Source: Ligula intestinalis (Eukaryota; Platyhelminthes; Cestoda; Diphyllobothriidea; Diphyllobothriidae). Taken from it: DNA of 64,000 bases. A model generated the notes under the pieces. It was not told where the DNA came from. It searched no databases and was given only the letters and a program-made list of their open reading frames with translations. The translations under genes and the position numbers were made by a program. Within the stretch, counting starts at the first letter, position 1. Each line of letters starts with the position of its first letter. Positions 49,249 through 58,900 of the stretch are shown piece by piece. The stretch spans positions 34,953,885-35,017,884 of the forward strand of contig JAYGXS010000001.1 in the NCBI GenBank assembly GCA_036362985.1, in the 5' to 3' direction.

Positions 49249-49336
49249 GAATAAAACAAGTTTCAATATCCTAGCGTTAATAGTTTTCGTTTTATTAGCA
49301 AATCAAAAGGATCAGTCACTTCTGGGACACCCTGTA
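49249..49336 (+). mobile_element. Lone right TIR of the mariner-like element
   Basis: This 88-base segment repeats 48579-48666 with few differences (for example caatatcctagcgttaatag versus caatatcgtagcgttactag) and ends TCTGGGACACCCTGTA. It stops exactly at a TA where family X copy A has ctgTAtgaaat, so this end marks an insertion at a TA in family X. Confidence 0.78.
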
Positions 49337-49337
49337 C

Positions 49338-50890
49338 CGCAGCCACCGAAGACCATGCAACCCTTATTATGAAATTTGTCTGGACACTTTAGCATATACT
49401 TGAAAACACTAATGTGAATCATTTGGCTTATTGAATTCTGCAAAAGCCTTTTACATAGTGAAATCGTCATTTTAGTTAGGTTTATTAATAGAAATAACCA
49501 TTAGTTTTGGGGAAATTGGGAGTAGGCTCATATAGAAGGAATTGCCTATGCTATTACGAAAAAGCGCACCAAACTGCACGTTAAAGTTGATAATAATAAG
49601 AAGGAACACCAAAATAAATATAACAGATATAGAATATATCCATTTCAGAACTGGAAACGTTTATACAAAATTTTTTAGATTGAAGTGAAGCCAAGTTAAA
49701 GGAAACAACTTCATTTGCAGTAACATTAAACATATGTGTTTAAGAAATTATGTTTAGCTATCCTGTGAAGTTTCATTTTAAAAAATGCAGAAACAGAAGA
49801 GTTTTTGTTTGAATGCAGCACTGAACCGTTAATGTCCTTTAATAAAAACCAAATTTCTAGCATGTTTTCGTAGATTAAACACAAATAATGGTTTATTAAA
49901 TGTAAGTCGTGAAGAAAAATAGTTTTTTGCATACTTTACAATCCCCTTTTACTTTTTTAGAAACGAAACAGACGAAAAAATAAGTACTTCAAAAAGTGGC
50001 AATGTATATGGCCAGTTTTGTATTCGCTAGTATATATCTGAAAGTGTAATTAATCTACTCATGCGGAAGTTAAACCATTTTAAGGGAAAAGAAAGTTCTT
50101 TTATTTCCAGTCAAATTGAATCGTTTAGCTTCAGAAAACTTTAAGAAATTCTCAAAATTCCCAAATTTCCTTGTGACATTACGTTGGAGCAATTTAATGT
50201 ACACAGAAGTCCGTCAGATGAATATCTATCCAGAGCAATTTCTAAAAGGTTACCTTTCGTGGAATGTATTTTTGATTTATCTTAGAAATAGTAGTTGCAG
50301 AGTTATACTGCTGGCATGATTTACTCTTGACAGTGTGGTTTGCTTTTTTGAGGCATTTCTAAAAAGAAGCAACATGGTCATCATTCTAAGAACTCATATC
50401 CAAAAACACTTTCTGTCGGTAAATGCTCGTTATGTTTACCTTATTTTAAAGGTTTTGTTGTAAACGTCGAGCACATGCGCAAATTATGGGTTGGTCAGTA
50501 AAGGTAGTAAAAACAAGCAATTTGATGACACACTTTTTTGATGACATTCAATAAATGCGTAACCGGTAAGAACAGACTTTACAGAATATTTTGACGAAAG
50601 AAAGATTCTTTTATTTTATAGAAAGTGGTCGCTTCAAGTTTTCAACTTAAAAAATGTCTTAATTTATTGTTTTAATTAAGAGCCCTTTTACGTCTGCAGA
50701 ACCACGGCATTACCGAGAAAATTTAACATTCCGTTAGGAACAATTAGTTATTTCTAGTTATTTCAAGGACTTAATAGGCCTTATGCCGTTCATAATTATT
50801 TCTATATTTTCCCAAAAACATTCACACTGGTATTGGAGTAATGATCAAAATTATACAAATTAAGGAAAATTACGTGGTCAACTGCCAGTG
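49338..50890 (-). repeat. Family X dispersed repeat, copy C (inverted)
   Basis: Reverse complement of the 21870-23305 and 28195-29760 repeats. It begins at gcagccaccgaagaccatgc (inverse of the right end of copy A) and runs to ttacgtggtcaactgcc. It holds the roughly 115-base segment missing in copy A (tggccagttttgtattcg near 50010). It is closer to copy A than to copy B, and its right end is interrupted by the lone transposon TIR. Confidence 0.75.
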
Positions 50891-53403
50891 TAATGAAATG
50901 TCATCGCAAATTCTTAAATGCGTTTTCAAGTAGGAAGGATTACTAAAATAAGGTTACTCCCAAAAAATAGTTCATACACGTCAGGATGCTACTTTTATAT
51001 TATTTTTTCTCTGACGGCCTAACATCCCATATTTGTTTAAAAGCTAATGAGTAGGGTGCCTTTTTTATTTGAATTTTTAAACCCTTATATACAAAATATA
51101 CTTTATACAGGTATTATAAATAATAAATTCTCAGTTTGCAACAGACTATTGGTTCTGCTAAGTTTACGCTCATTGAGTTTTTATATTGCGAACGTTTACA
51201 TTTTTTCAATTTCCAGATTATTTTAAACCCCATCTGTTTTAGGGTTTGCAGTCAAAAATTACTCCATGTCATCGAAAAGATACTCAATAATAGGTCTAAA
51301 TTATTTTTCAAACATTTGGATTCTATTTAACAATACATTTTACGGCCTTAGGTAGTCTACTTGTAGAAAACTTGTTAAGGCTTGATCATATCCTTCGTCC
51401 GAGAAGAAAATTAAAAAAAAGATATGCATTCCTGGACAACGTAAGCAAGACAAATAATTAAGCACGATTTTCACTTATTATGTTGATGTACCGAAAATCA
51501 ATAGAAAAGCTGCAAGTTACAGTAGGTGAAATATCCGTTAAATTCTATGATCGAAATTTCTGAGATGAGTTTGGCGTGAATACTGTGTTGTAATTCTTGC
51601 TTGTCTGGTTGATTTGATACTCAAAAAACTATTTTCTAAAGAATACTTCAAATCGAGTATCTGCCTGGAACAAAAATAGGCTAGGTATGAACGAAGTCAG
51701 ACGTTTCCTGATTTTCAACTCACTTACTTTATCTTACTGATAAAAAAATTAATCTTGTGTGCGCGTTTTGACCTAAAGGAGCAAAAAATAAAAGTTTCAA
51801 GTTATTCCCTACTAGCACCGGAGAATCGGATTTTACGTCATCAAAAATCGGAAGAAGGCCGATCTAGGAACTAATTGAGTTTAAGAATGATCTTTTTTAC
51901 AGTTGTGAGGTCTGATGTCATAAAACACAGTAAGAAACTTGTCTGAAGGTATTTTTTTACCAATAATGCTTATACTTTTTGCGTCTGTCATGGCACGCAG
52001 CGAGAGTACAATTTTATTTTTCGCACACTAAAAACATAATTTATGGGGAATATTTGACCATGGTCACTGTGTGCTTCATCAACACAAGGATGACAGAATT
52101 CTGCCTGCATCAGCTCAGTGCTATAACAGAGTCACTTTATGGAGGAAATTGATTAGGGCTTTTTTTAATTGCTCAGGGCTAGACTGATCATATATTCATC
52201 CCAGAAAATCATTTTGGGGTGTGATATTATGTCTAGACAAGCGCCCAAAGTCGTCACAGGTGTTCATAGGTTGGGCAAACTTTGCCGGAGAAAAAATATC
52301 ACTTCTTTAACACTCTCGCTTCTGAATGCGAGTTAGGTGGTGCATGCATTACGACGATTATATGAAAAATTCATGAAATTTCCTTTGCTAGGTCACGGAT
52401 TGCATGCAGTCATTCCTTATCAATTGCGACTATATAAGCGGTCGCAAAGGAGTCTAGTTAAATTTCCACGTCTCACTGGAACTGAAATATCGTAGGATTA
52501 TGCTACGTGATAATAAATCTTACGACCACACTGAAGCCAGCGCAAACGCACTTCAGACTGTTTTGATATTTTATGAGAGTTTTCACTGACTGGATGTTAA
52601 GTCGCATTTTTTTACTTGCGAACAATAATTGTAGTAGGAGAAGGAAAACCTTCTTAATAACCGATGTTCACTTTGAATGCAGAAAACCAAAGCTTTTTGT
52701 AAGACGCATCGTTGCCTCGTGCTGTAAATAGCCTCTTAAGTAAGCAAGAGAGACAGGATTTAATTTTCAGCAGTAGTACTAGTCTTATACCCTCCTTCAC
52801 ATGCTACAAAATTGTGTATTCGTGCTGCTCGAAAGTATATCATCTGAGTTGTTTAGACAGCTGTCCACATACGACACTTCCCCCGTCCAACCTTCCCATT
52901 TGTCTTATTAAGTGCAGAAATTGCTCCCCCCATTACCTGCAGTCACTAAGGTTGTTTTCCTTTCAGTCAAGGTTCTTAAGTGCCCTACTGTTGCAACATT
53001 CTGCACCGCTGTTATCTCACTTGCTGTTCTTTGAGCTAAAAAGTGCGGCCTTATCACCCGTACCGCAGTAATGATCTCCCCGTGAAGCATGATGAGTGCG
53101 CCAAAAACCTTACGCGCGTGCTTCTTAGTGCCCTCTTTGGAAAAGGGCCTGAGTAAGAAGGTAGGGCCCAGTGTATGCGTGTGTTCTCCCACCGAAAGGT
53201 AAGCTTTATTCTTTCTCTTGTTTCCTCTCTCCTTTTTTCTTTCCGTTTTCAGTATCTATCTTCCTCCCTCTCTGCTTACTTTTCCCTTCTCTTGCACAAC
53301 CTGTACTACAGTGCTCATTTCCTACTCGCTTTCCGTTTTTCTGAAGTGCGCTCATCCCACCTCAGGTGACCAATCAGATAGGCGGTGGCCTGTTACTAAT
53401 GTG
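50891..53403. other. Intergenic; pyrimidine-rich tract 53205-53340
   Basis: AT-rich to about 52700. A 119-codon plus frame (52712-53071) contains closely spaced Cys and His (CCSKVYHLSC) that recall a PHD-like finger but do not complete the pattern. From 53205 to 53340 the plus strand is almost all C and T with few purines. Confidence 0.4.
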
Positions 53404-54310
53404 CTGATGGCTATCGCGGTGTGCTTCAACCCGTGGCTTGGAGGGTTGCCAACTGATGCGATAACTTAGACAGTGCAGTCAGCCTAGTGTGTCTTGTTTG
53501 GTGGCGTCGTCAACTCTGGGCTGAGAGGCGTGCGGCAATGGCTCCCTCTTTATGTGGCCTTTACGGCTCTCTCGCACCCATCGTCGAGAGCGATGGTCGA
53601 GCTATCGTGGCTCTGCACCATCCTGGTTGGAACATATGGTGGACATCATCGAAATCAGCGGGCGAACTGTTGCGTGTGTGGGCGTGCCAAAGAGGCCCAA
53701 GTCGTGCTGGACATGCGCAAACGGTCTTGCCGGCCCTGTTAGCCGCTGCCGCGACCCGCACCAGACCGACTCGCATGGTGGCATGATGTTGGAGCTAGGA
53801 GAGAGAGAGGGAGGCGGGCGGGCGGTTCAGCACTCTTTTGCCCAATGCTAACAATCCGATGGGCTTAAAGCTATCACGGTGCACCAAAATCCATGGCTTG
53901 GAGGGCTGCTAACTGACGGGGGTAACTCGGACCACGCGGCCATTCTAGCGTATGTTTCTGTAAAGGTAATGACTAACTGATAGAAAATCAGGCGCCTTGA
54001 TGACACCCTCTACTCAGCTGGGATCCGAGCTGCACTCTCCCTCAACTTTGCTGCGATTTTCTGGTTATGCTGGGCAACAGTCCGTGGGTTTGAGCCCTTC
54101 TCATTTCTGGTTTCCTTGGCTTTGTCTTGACACCGAGCCCTGTTGGAGGAGCGTGAGGTATATGTCACGCAAATCTACTTCTACTATAATCCAGGCCAAG
54201 TCACGGACCCTTCACCAGCCTGACGTGGGGCAAACTGCGGACCTCACTGAAATCGGCGGTAGAACTGTTCGTGTCAGGCTGGAATCACAGAATTCCTTGC
54301 AAGCCATAAC
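53404..54310 (+). repeat. R1-associated GC-rich repeat, two units
   Basis: A segment at 53408 (gctatcgcggtgtgcttcaa, then ggcttggagggttgccaact) recurs at 53871 (gctatcacggtgcaccaaaa, then ggcttggagggctgctaact), about 460 bases on. Each is followed by R1 blocks: catcgtcgagagcgatggtc at 53579 and gtcttgacaccgagccctgt at 54125, with gaaatcggcggtagaactgt at 54251. A gagagagagagggaggcggg run lies at 53800-53825. Overlapping frames of up to 99-107 codons here are probably products of the high G+C. Confidence 0.55.
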
Positions 54311-54728
54311 ACTATGGTGAAATATCTAATATGAATCGAGCGTGATTGATCCTTGAGATGCTTATAAACTCTGCTCATTTTTCATTTGTTTGAATGTCAT
54401 TGTAGCTTTTTAATTACCTCATGCATTAAGCTTTAACTTGGAGTACACAACATATTATTATGTGATTATCATATGATATATAAATGCATATGATTATTAG
54501 TTACTAAAAGCATATGCTTTTACAATTTGAATTTTGATACATAACACGAGAATATTGACAACTGTTTTTTACTCATTCTCTTCTTTCTCATAAGGATCCC
54601 TCGTCTTTATCGGTTCCATCCTACCAGAAAAAGCTTATTCAACTTGCTAAGTTTAGGGCAAGATTGAAGTTAAAATTATCCTTTACCTTTGGGAAAAAAT
54701 TCAGAATGAAAATTTGTAAACAGTATTA

Positions 54729-55275
54729 GTGAGATGCAGAATAAAGTCAACTCTTTTTGCTGAAGTCCGCCTTTTTGTTTGCTCTAAGTTAAAATGGTTT
54801 TGTGCAGACTGGGGTGGCAAGTCTGACAAGGTAATAAGGCATTCTGCTGTGCGACAGCGACCTGTCAACGAGCCGAAAAGAAGAGAACAGCCGGTGGAGT
54901 TTTATTCGAGCTCGTTCGAATATTCGCTTATATCAACCTTCGAAACGGAGCAAATGCAGACTGATTATTCTAGGCAGTAATACTTTTGTGGATTACAGGT
55001 TTTTTTATCGAAAACAGAACCCATCAAATTCACATAGTCAGATGAAAACAAAAACTGACAAGACCATTACGCTTAATGTTGCTCAAGCAGGATATTTCCT
55101 TAATGATTACGCAGTAGATGTCAGTTTTTGGCTGGGAGGCAAAACTCCTAACGCCAGAAGGTTCTGCATTTGCCGTTTATGCACCAAGATTTATGGTGCT
55201 TCGTGCGGTGTATTGTCTTGCAGCCTCAACCGGATAAGGCGTGAGTGGACACGGAATCCTAACTCCGTCAAATGA
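54729..55275 (+). CDS. Two adjacent unrecognised open frames
   Basis: Frames of 83 codons (54729-54980) and 95 codons (54988-55275) follow each other 7 bases apart in different frames. The first ends in a charged stretch (NEPKRREQPVEFYSSS). The second has a Cys-rich part (RRFCICRLCTKI, then CGVLSCSLN). I recognise no domain. The stop of the second is followed by a good 5' splice-site-like string (AAAAAGGTGAGT). They could be one decayed coding region with a frameshift, or chance. No relative was seen in the window. Confidence 0.2.
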
Positions 55276-55377
55276 AGTCACAAAAAGGTGAGTCAAGCCG
55301 CCTAGGTTGTACAGTCACCTGGGCTATTGTTTCTCATTATGCGTAGACAAAGTTGGCGCTTAGTTCTTTTGAAAAAA

Positions 55378-55500
55378 TGAGGCTGCGCGACCATGTACCT
55401 AGCGCAGTTCCGGTCCCATACACGATAGGGTGACGGCGGATTTCACCTGCCAGGGGCGGCACGTTGACAAAGTGCGTCAGCGCTGACCGACTAAATTATT
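55378..55500 (+). repeat. GC-rich block, possible repeat
   Basis: This block starts with aggctgcgcgaccatgtacc, similar to aggctgcgcagccatatacc at 18025, and is CpG-rich (ccaggggcggcacgttgaca). The match between the two blocks fades after about 25 bases, so a family relationship is only suggested. Confidence 0.3.
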
Positions 55501-55884
55501 CCAGGGGAAACTCTGTTGAGCCAGGCACTGAGATGACGTGGAAGAGTCGGACGACGAGTCCATCCATTGTTAAGCAGAAACGCGTAGGAGAAAGGCAGAA
55601 ATTAAGCTCTGTGCTAGCACAAAGCATGTTCTTGACGCTTTATTCTCGCCGCGTTTGATAAAGCGGACAATAACAAACCGTGTAGTAATTTGATGGGCTT
55701 GCGGTTGTAGACCTTTATAAAATGTCTGGACTTCGAACCATACCTAATTTCTACACTACGTCTAAGTATGTACTTTCCTAAGTGCTACACAAAGAATAGC
55801 CAGCTTGCTTTATGCATTCGAAATGATATCAAGGAAGACTAATCCTCACCATTAATCCACCATAATGACAACTAGGCTCACCTG

Positions 55885-56045
55885 TGATAGTTCGACCACC
55901 GCAATCGATGATGTCCATCACATGCCCAACAGCAGGGACGGTGACTGCAGTCATATATAGTGAAAGTAGACGACCATCCATTTTTTACACTCTAAACCCT
56001 CCCCTCGCTTGAACCGGTGACAAGAAAAAGTCGAGGTGACCGAGC
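55885..56045 (-). repeat. R1 dispersed repeat copy
   Basis: Plus strand ttcgaccaccgcaatcgatg then atgtccatcac, followed by 'tatagtgaaagtagacgacc' and a CCTC-rich stretch. The inverse matches the block order of the unit at 15-200, where 'tttcactataatttcgtggg' and 'gacatcgtcaagagcgatgg' occur in the same relative places. Confidence 0.55.
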
Positions 56046-57570
56046 GGGAATCGGGCGGGAATCGGGCGTAAGCCGCTTTCTCCAATGCAGCCAGAAACAC
56101 CGTCAAACTTAGTCTTAAGTGACAGTAGCCTTTAGCGTGTGTACTACTGCACTATCCGCTGTCATTTGCCCATAGTAGTTGCCCAGAAAAGATTCGAGGA
56201 AACCAAGACTGGTACTGCTACTACTATTTTATACTGTTTCTTACTAGCAATGTAGTTTAGTGATATTGGTGCTGGTATTTTTACTGATGGTAATAATTGG
56301 TTGTGACGCTGGGCTCCTGTTCCCCTCAAGTAATGTAGATTTTTGAAGCTCGGAGCACATCAAAGCTTGCCGTGGTTTTTAACCCCTACCTCTATTCACC
56401 AAAACTGTGTCGGTTTTCCCTGAAGTGTAGACTACGAAAGCTAGGACTTTGTTGCTAGAAGTAGTATGCCAAAGTCAGGAGTGCTAATTTCAGTAATTGT
56501 GCTTGCTAGGCCGGTATGCAGTTGTAACCTTTGCCGGGATTTTAGTAAAATGATGGATAAAAGAGACGTGTATGTGATAAAAGCTGAAGATCTGCCATGC
56601 ACTTAGGTCGTAAGAAGTAGGCATTTGCCGTTTCTCCAGACTATCTTTGACTGTCTACGGAACCTAGCTTTGGCTTAAAATTTATAGAAAATCATCTGTT
56701 CAAATAGTTAGACTACAAATACGGTACTAAAGGACAACAGTATGACAATAGAGAGCAGCTGGAATAGTGCGATATCGGTTATCGTGGTAATACTAGCTAT
56801 TGTTATTCGTATAGTCCAGAGGGAACGGTTACAGTATTAGATCTAACGAGCACGTCAATATATACGTAAGATCTCGGCTCCAGATAGGGATAGCAGGGGA
56901 GACGGCCTGACTAATGCCTGTCAATATCCGGCGACTAAATCTAGTGTCGAGAAAGCCCGATTACCAGACATGAAAACAAGGGTTTCGTCCGTCCGGGCCA
57001 AAGAATAATCGCCTTTTTTAGTCACTGAGTGAAGCTAACGATAGACAAAGCACAGCCCCGGGGTGCCATCTTTTTGCATGAATAAATCAACTTTTACTAC
57101 GCCTTTGATCTCACCGGGTAGTGTCATTTACCGTTTTCTAGCTAACTATAGAATTACTACTGTTTCCAGCTATAGTTTGGAATTTTCAAAACGTTTCCTG
57201 TCTGAATAAGGGCACAGCATGTTCCAGAATTAGCTAAGCATGACATTATCATGGTATTTCCTATATTGTAGCAATATCTGAGTGGTAAGACCTAAAAATA
57301 AATGATAGGAATATGCATTTACGAGTGATATAGCCGTTGAAAGTCACTTGATAAAGCTTCAAATTGGTTTAGCGCCAAAATTGGTTTGTGAGTTACAAAT
57401 ATCTTGCGATGTTGCACGCGACAGTTCGGCCATCAGTCTTGATTATGCCCAACTTATGCTCCATGCAAGTTGGTATAGTGACTCTAGCGTGCGTTATATT
57501 TGAAGTGATAGTCAACTTCCCACAGCATCAAGCGCACTCTCTCTCTCCTCCCTCCCCCGTCTCCCATTAG
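56046..57570. other. Intergenic, nothing recognised
   Basis: Mixed composition. There are no open frames above 60 codons except 57388-57570 (plus, unrecognised), which runs into a CT-rich tract at 57538-57565. Confidence 0.4.
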
Positions 57571-57742
57571 GGTCACCTACAAGAACATCAGCATTGCCAA
57601 CAGAAAAAAAGGAGGCAGGAATGGTCATATCTGGCCGGCCAAACTCAACGCCAGGCTCTGCAGCACCCGAAGCTAGAACGTGCAACTTGTGGATCAGAAG
57701 ACTAACGCTGTAACCACTAACGCGTTTTCTTGCCGGTTCCAG
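57571..57742 (-). mobile_element. Degenerate SINE copy
   Basis: Plus strand gaggcaggaatggtcatatc at 57612 (tail block), then a B-box-like region (gaagctagaacgtgcaactt at 57668) and an A-box-like region (gctgtaaccactaacgcg at 57709), ending tcttgccggtt at 57728. Order and spacing match the better copy at 49065-49246, but there are many substitutions. Confidence 0.5.
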
Positions 57743-57769
57743 TCTCCCCGGACATAGTCGGAACTATTC

Positions 57770-57919
57770 ATGTTTCGTATAAACCGGAAAGCCGGCATCC
57801 CAAGAAATGTAACTTCTAGGAAAGGTGTCCTTTGGGAAAATGAGAAAATTTATTCTTTAGTGTTCGACACTGGATCTCCATGCAGTCTGACGAAAGAGCA
57901 CTGTAAAAAGAGCAGTTAA
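57770..57919 (+). pseudogene. Ty3/gypsy-like aspartic protease fragment
   Basis: A 49-codon plus frame contains LVFDTGSPCSLTK at residues 30-42. D-T-G-S followed by a short hydrophobic/Ser stretch is the active-site loop of retropepsin-type aspartic proteases, found in LTR retrotransposons between gag and reverse transcriptase. The preceding residues (RINRKAGIP, then an ENEKIYS strand) have a plausible N-terminal protease layout. The frame ends soon after, and I found no flap, second half, reverse transcriptase or LTR around it. It lies just after a SINE copy. It is a small isolated fragment; a chance DTGS motif cannot be excluded. Confidence 0.5.
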
Positions 57920-58140
57920 TATTTCAAATTGCTGATACAGTTATATAGTCGCCTAGTGTGGGCGCTATTTGGCAGTTGCAATTTGCGTCACAGCGTTGTG
58001 GACATAATTAGCACTCACAATGGCGTAGGGGCTAATTGGTAACTGTACTTTAAGTCGGTCCGGGGTCAGTCCAGGTCATCCTGTGTGAACGCAAATTGCG
58101 TTTCATGTTGGTCAATAGCTGTCAGTTATAGCCCTCTACA
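57920..58140. other. Spacer, nothing recognised
   Basis: Short stretch between the protease fragment and the Penelope remnant. I saw no feature here that I can name. Confidence 0.35.
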
Positions 58141-58822
58141 CCTTTCTTTGAGGTGTTTGTACACTCCGGCTAACTCGATACGCCGGTTTATGCATGAATC
58201 ATCGGAGTGCATGGCCTCAACAAATTCTGGGCCTTTCTTAGGGGGACAAACTCCGACAATGCGTGTTTTATCCTATGTAAGGGTATGGCCTGTGTCAAGG
58301 CAATGCAGAGTCACTTTGGGCAAATGGTCACATCGCTTTACTGACGATTGGCGCTCGCAAATGCGTGTCGAGACGGATCTTCCTGTTTGACCATAACATT
58401 ACCGTGTCACAAGCCTCACATGCGATTTTGCAGATGGTTCCTTTCTTATCGAGGTAGCCAACCCTATCTTTAGGAAGTACTAGCTGGGTGCGTAAATTAG
58501 CCATCGGTTTGAGTGCCACTTTTATTTGGTGTTTCCGCAAATGTCTTTCAACGAGTTCAGACGCGTTCCTAATGTAAGGAAGGATTCACCATGTGGTTGT
58601 TTTGGGCACTTAAGTGGAAATATCTGGTTACTTTTTGTTGAATTGCTGTTGTCTCTCATGTCTGACGATGACTTGGGTATCCAGTGTCGAAACTTTACGA
58701 ACAAATTTACTTATTTTCCCAAAGAAGGCCTTTCCTTGAAAAAATATCCATCTGTCCATAATACTGGTCGCTGCCCTTTGGATACATTTGAGCCGCAAGG
58801 CAAAACGAAACATGTGAGTCAC
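58141..58822 (-). pseudogene. Penelope-like element family C: GIY-YIG endonuclease remnant
   Basis: The minus strand carries, from about 58540 down, KVALKPMANLRTQLVLPKDR and then CKIACEACDTV (first half of the GIY-YIG site). After a frame slip at about 58396 it continues YGQTGRSVSTRI (second half), CLDTGHTL, one stop, KTRIVG, and HSDDSCINRRIELAGVYKHL at the end (58141). This order is diagnostic of the GIY-YIG nuclease of Penelope-like elements. The YIG half appears to lack one residue. Further upstream (to 58822) a separate frame with KCIQRAATSIMDRW is possibly the end of the reverse transcriptase. One frameshift and at least one stop kill it. It is distinct in sequence from families A and B. 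Confidence 0.8.
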
Positions 58823-58900
58823 GTAACCGATTGGTTAGCGTTCAGCAACCACAGTCTGCGTTTTGTTGTTTACATTCGCGGTCATTTTCTAAACAAATAG

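Noticed and set aside
52790..52925. PHD-type zinc finger in the 119-codon frame
   Set aside because: CCSKVYHLSC looks right, but the closing pair reads C-x3-C and the N-terminal ligands are missing; it could be a decayed retroelement finger, but I cannot support it.
53205..53340. Pyrimidine tract as a splice acceptor with a following exon
   Set aside because: The tract is far longer than a usual branch-acceptor region and the downstream sequence is R1-type repeat.
53487..53851. Overlapping 82-99-codon frames on both strands as genes
   Set aside because: They lie within GC-rich repeat units, where stop codons are rare by composition.
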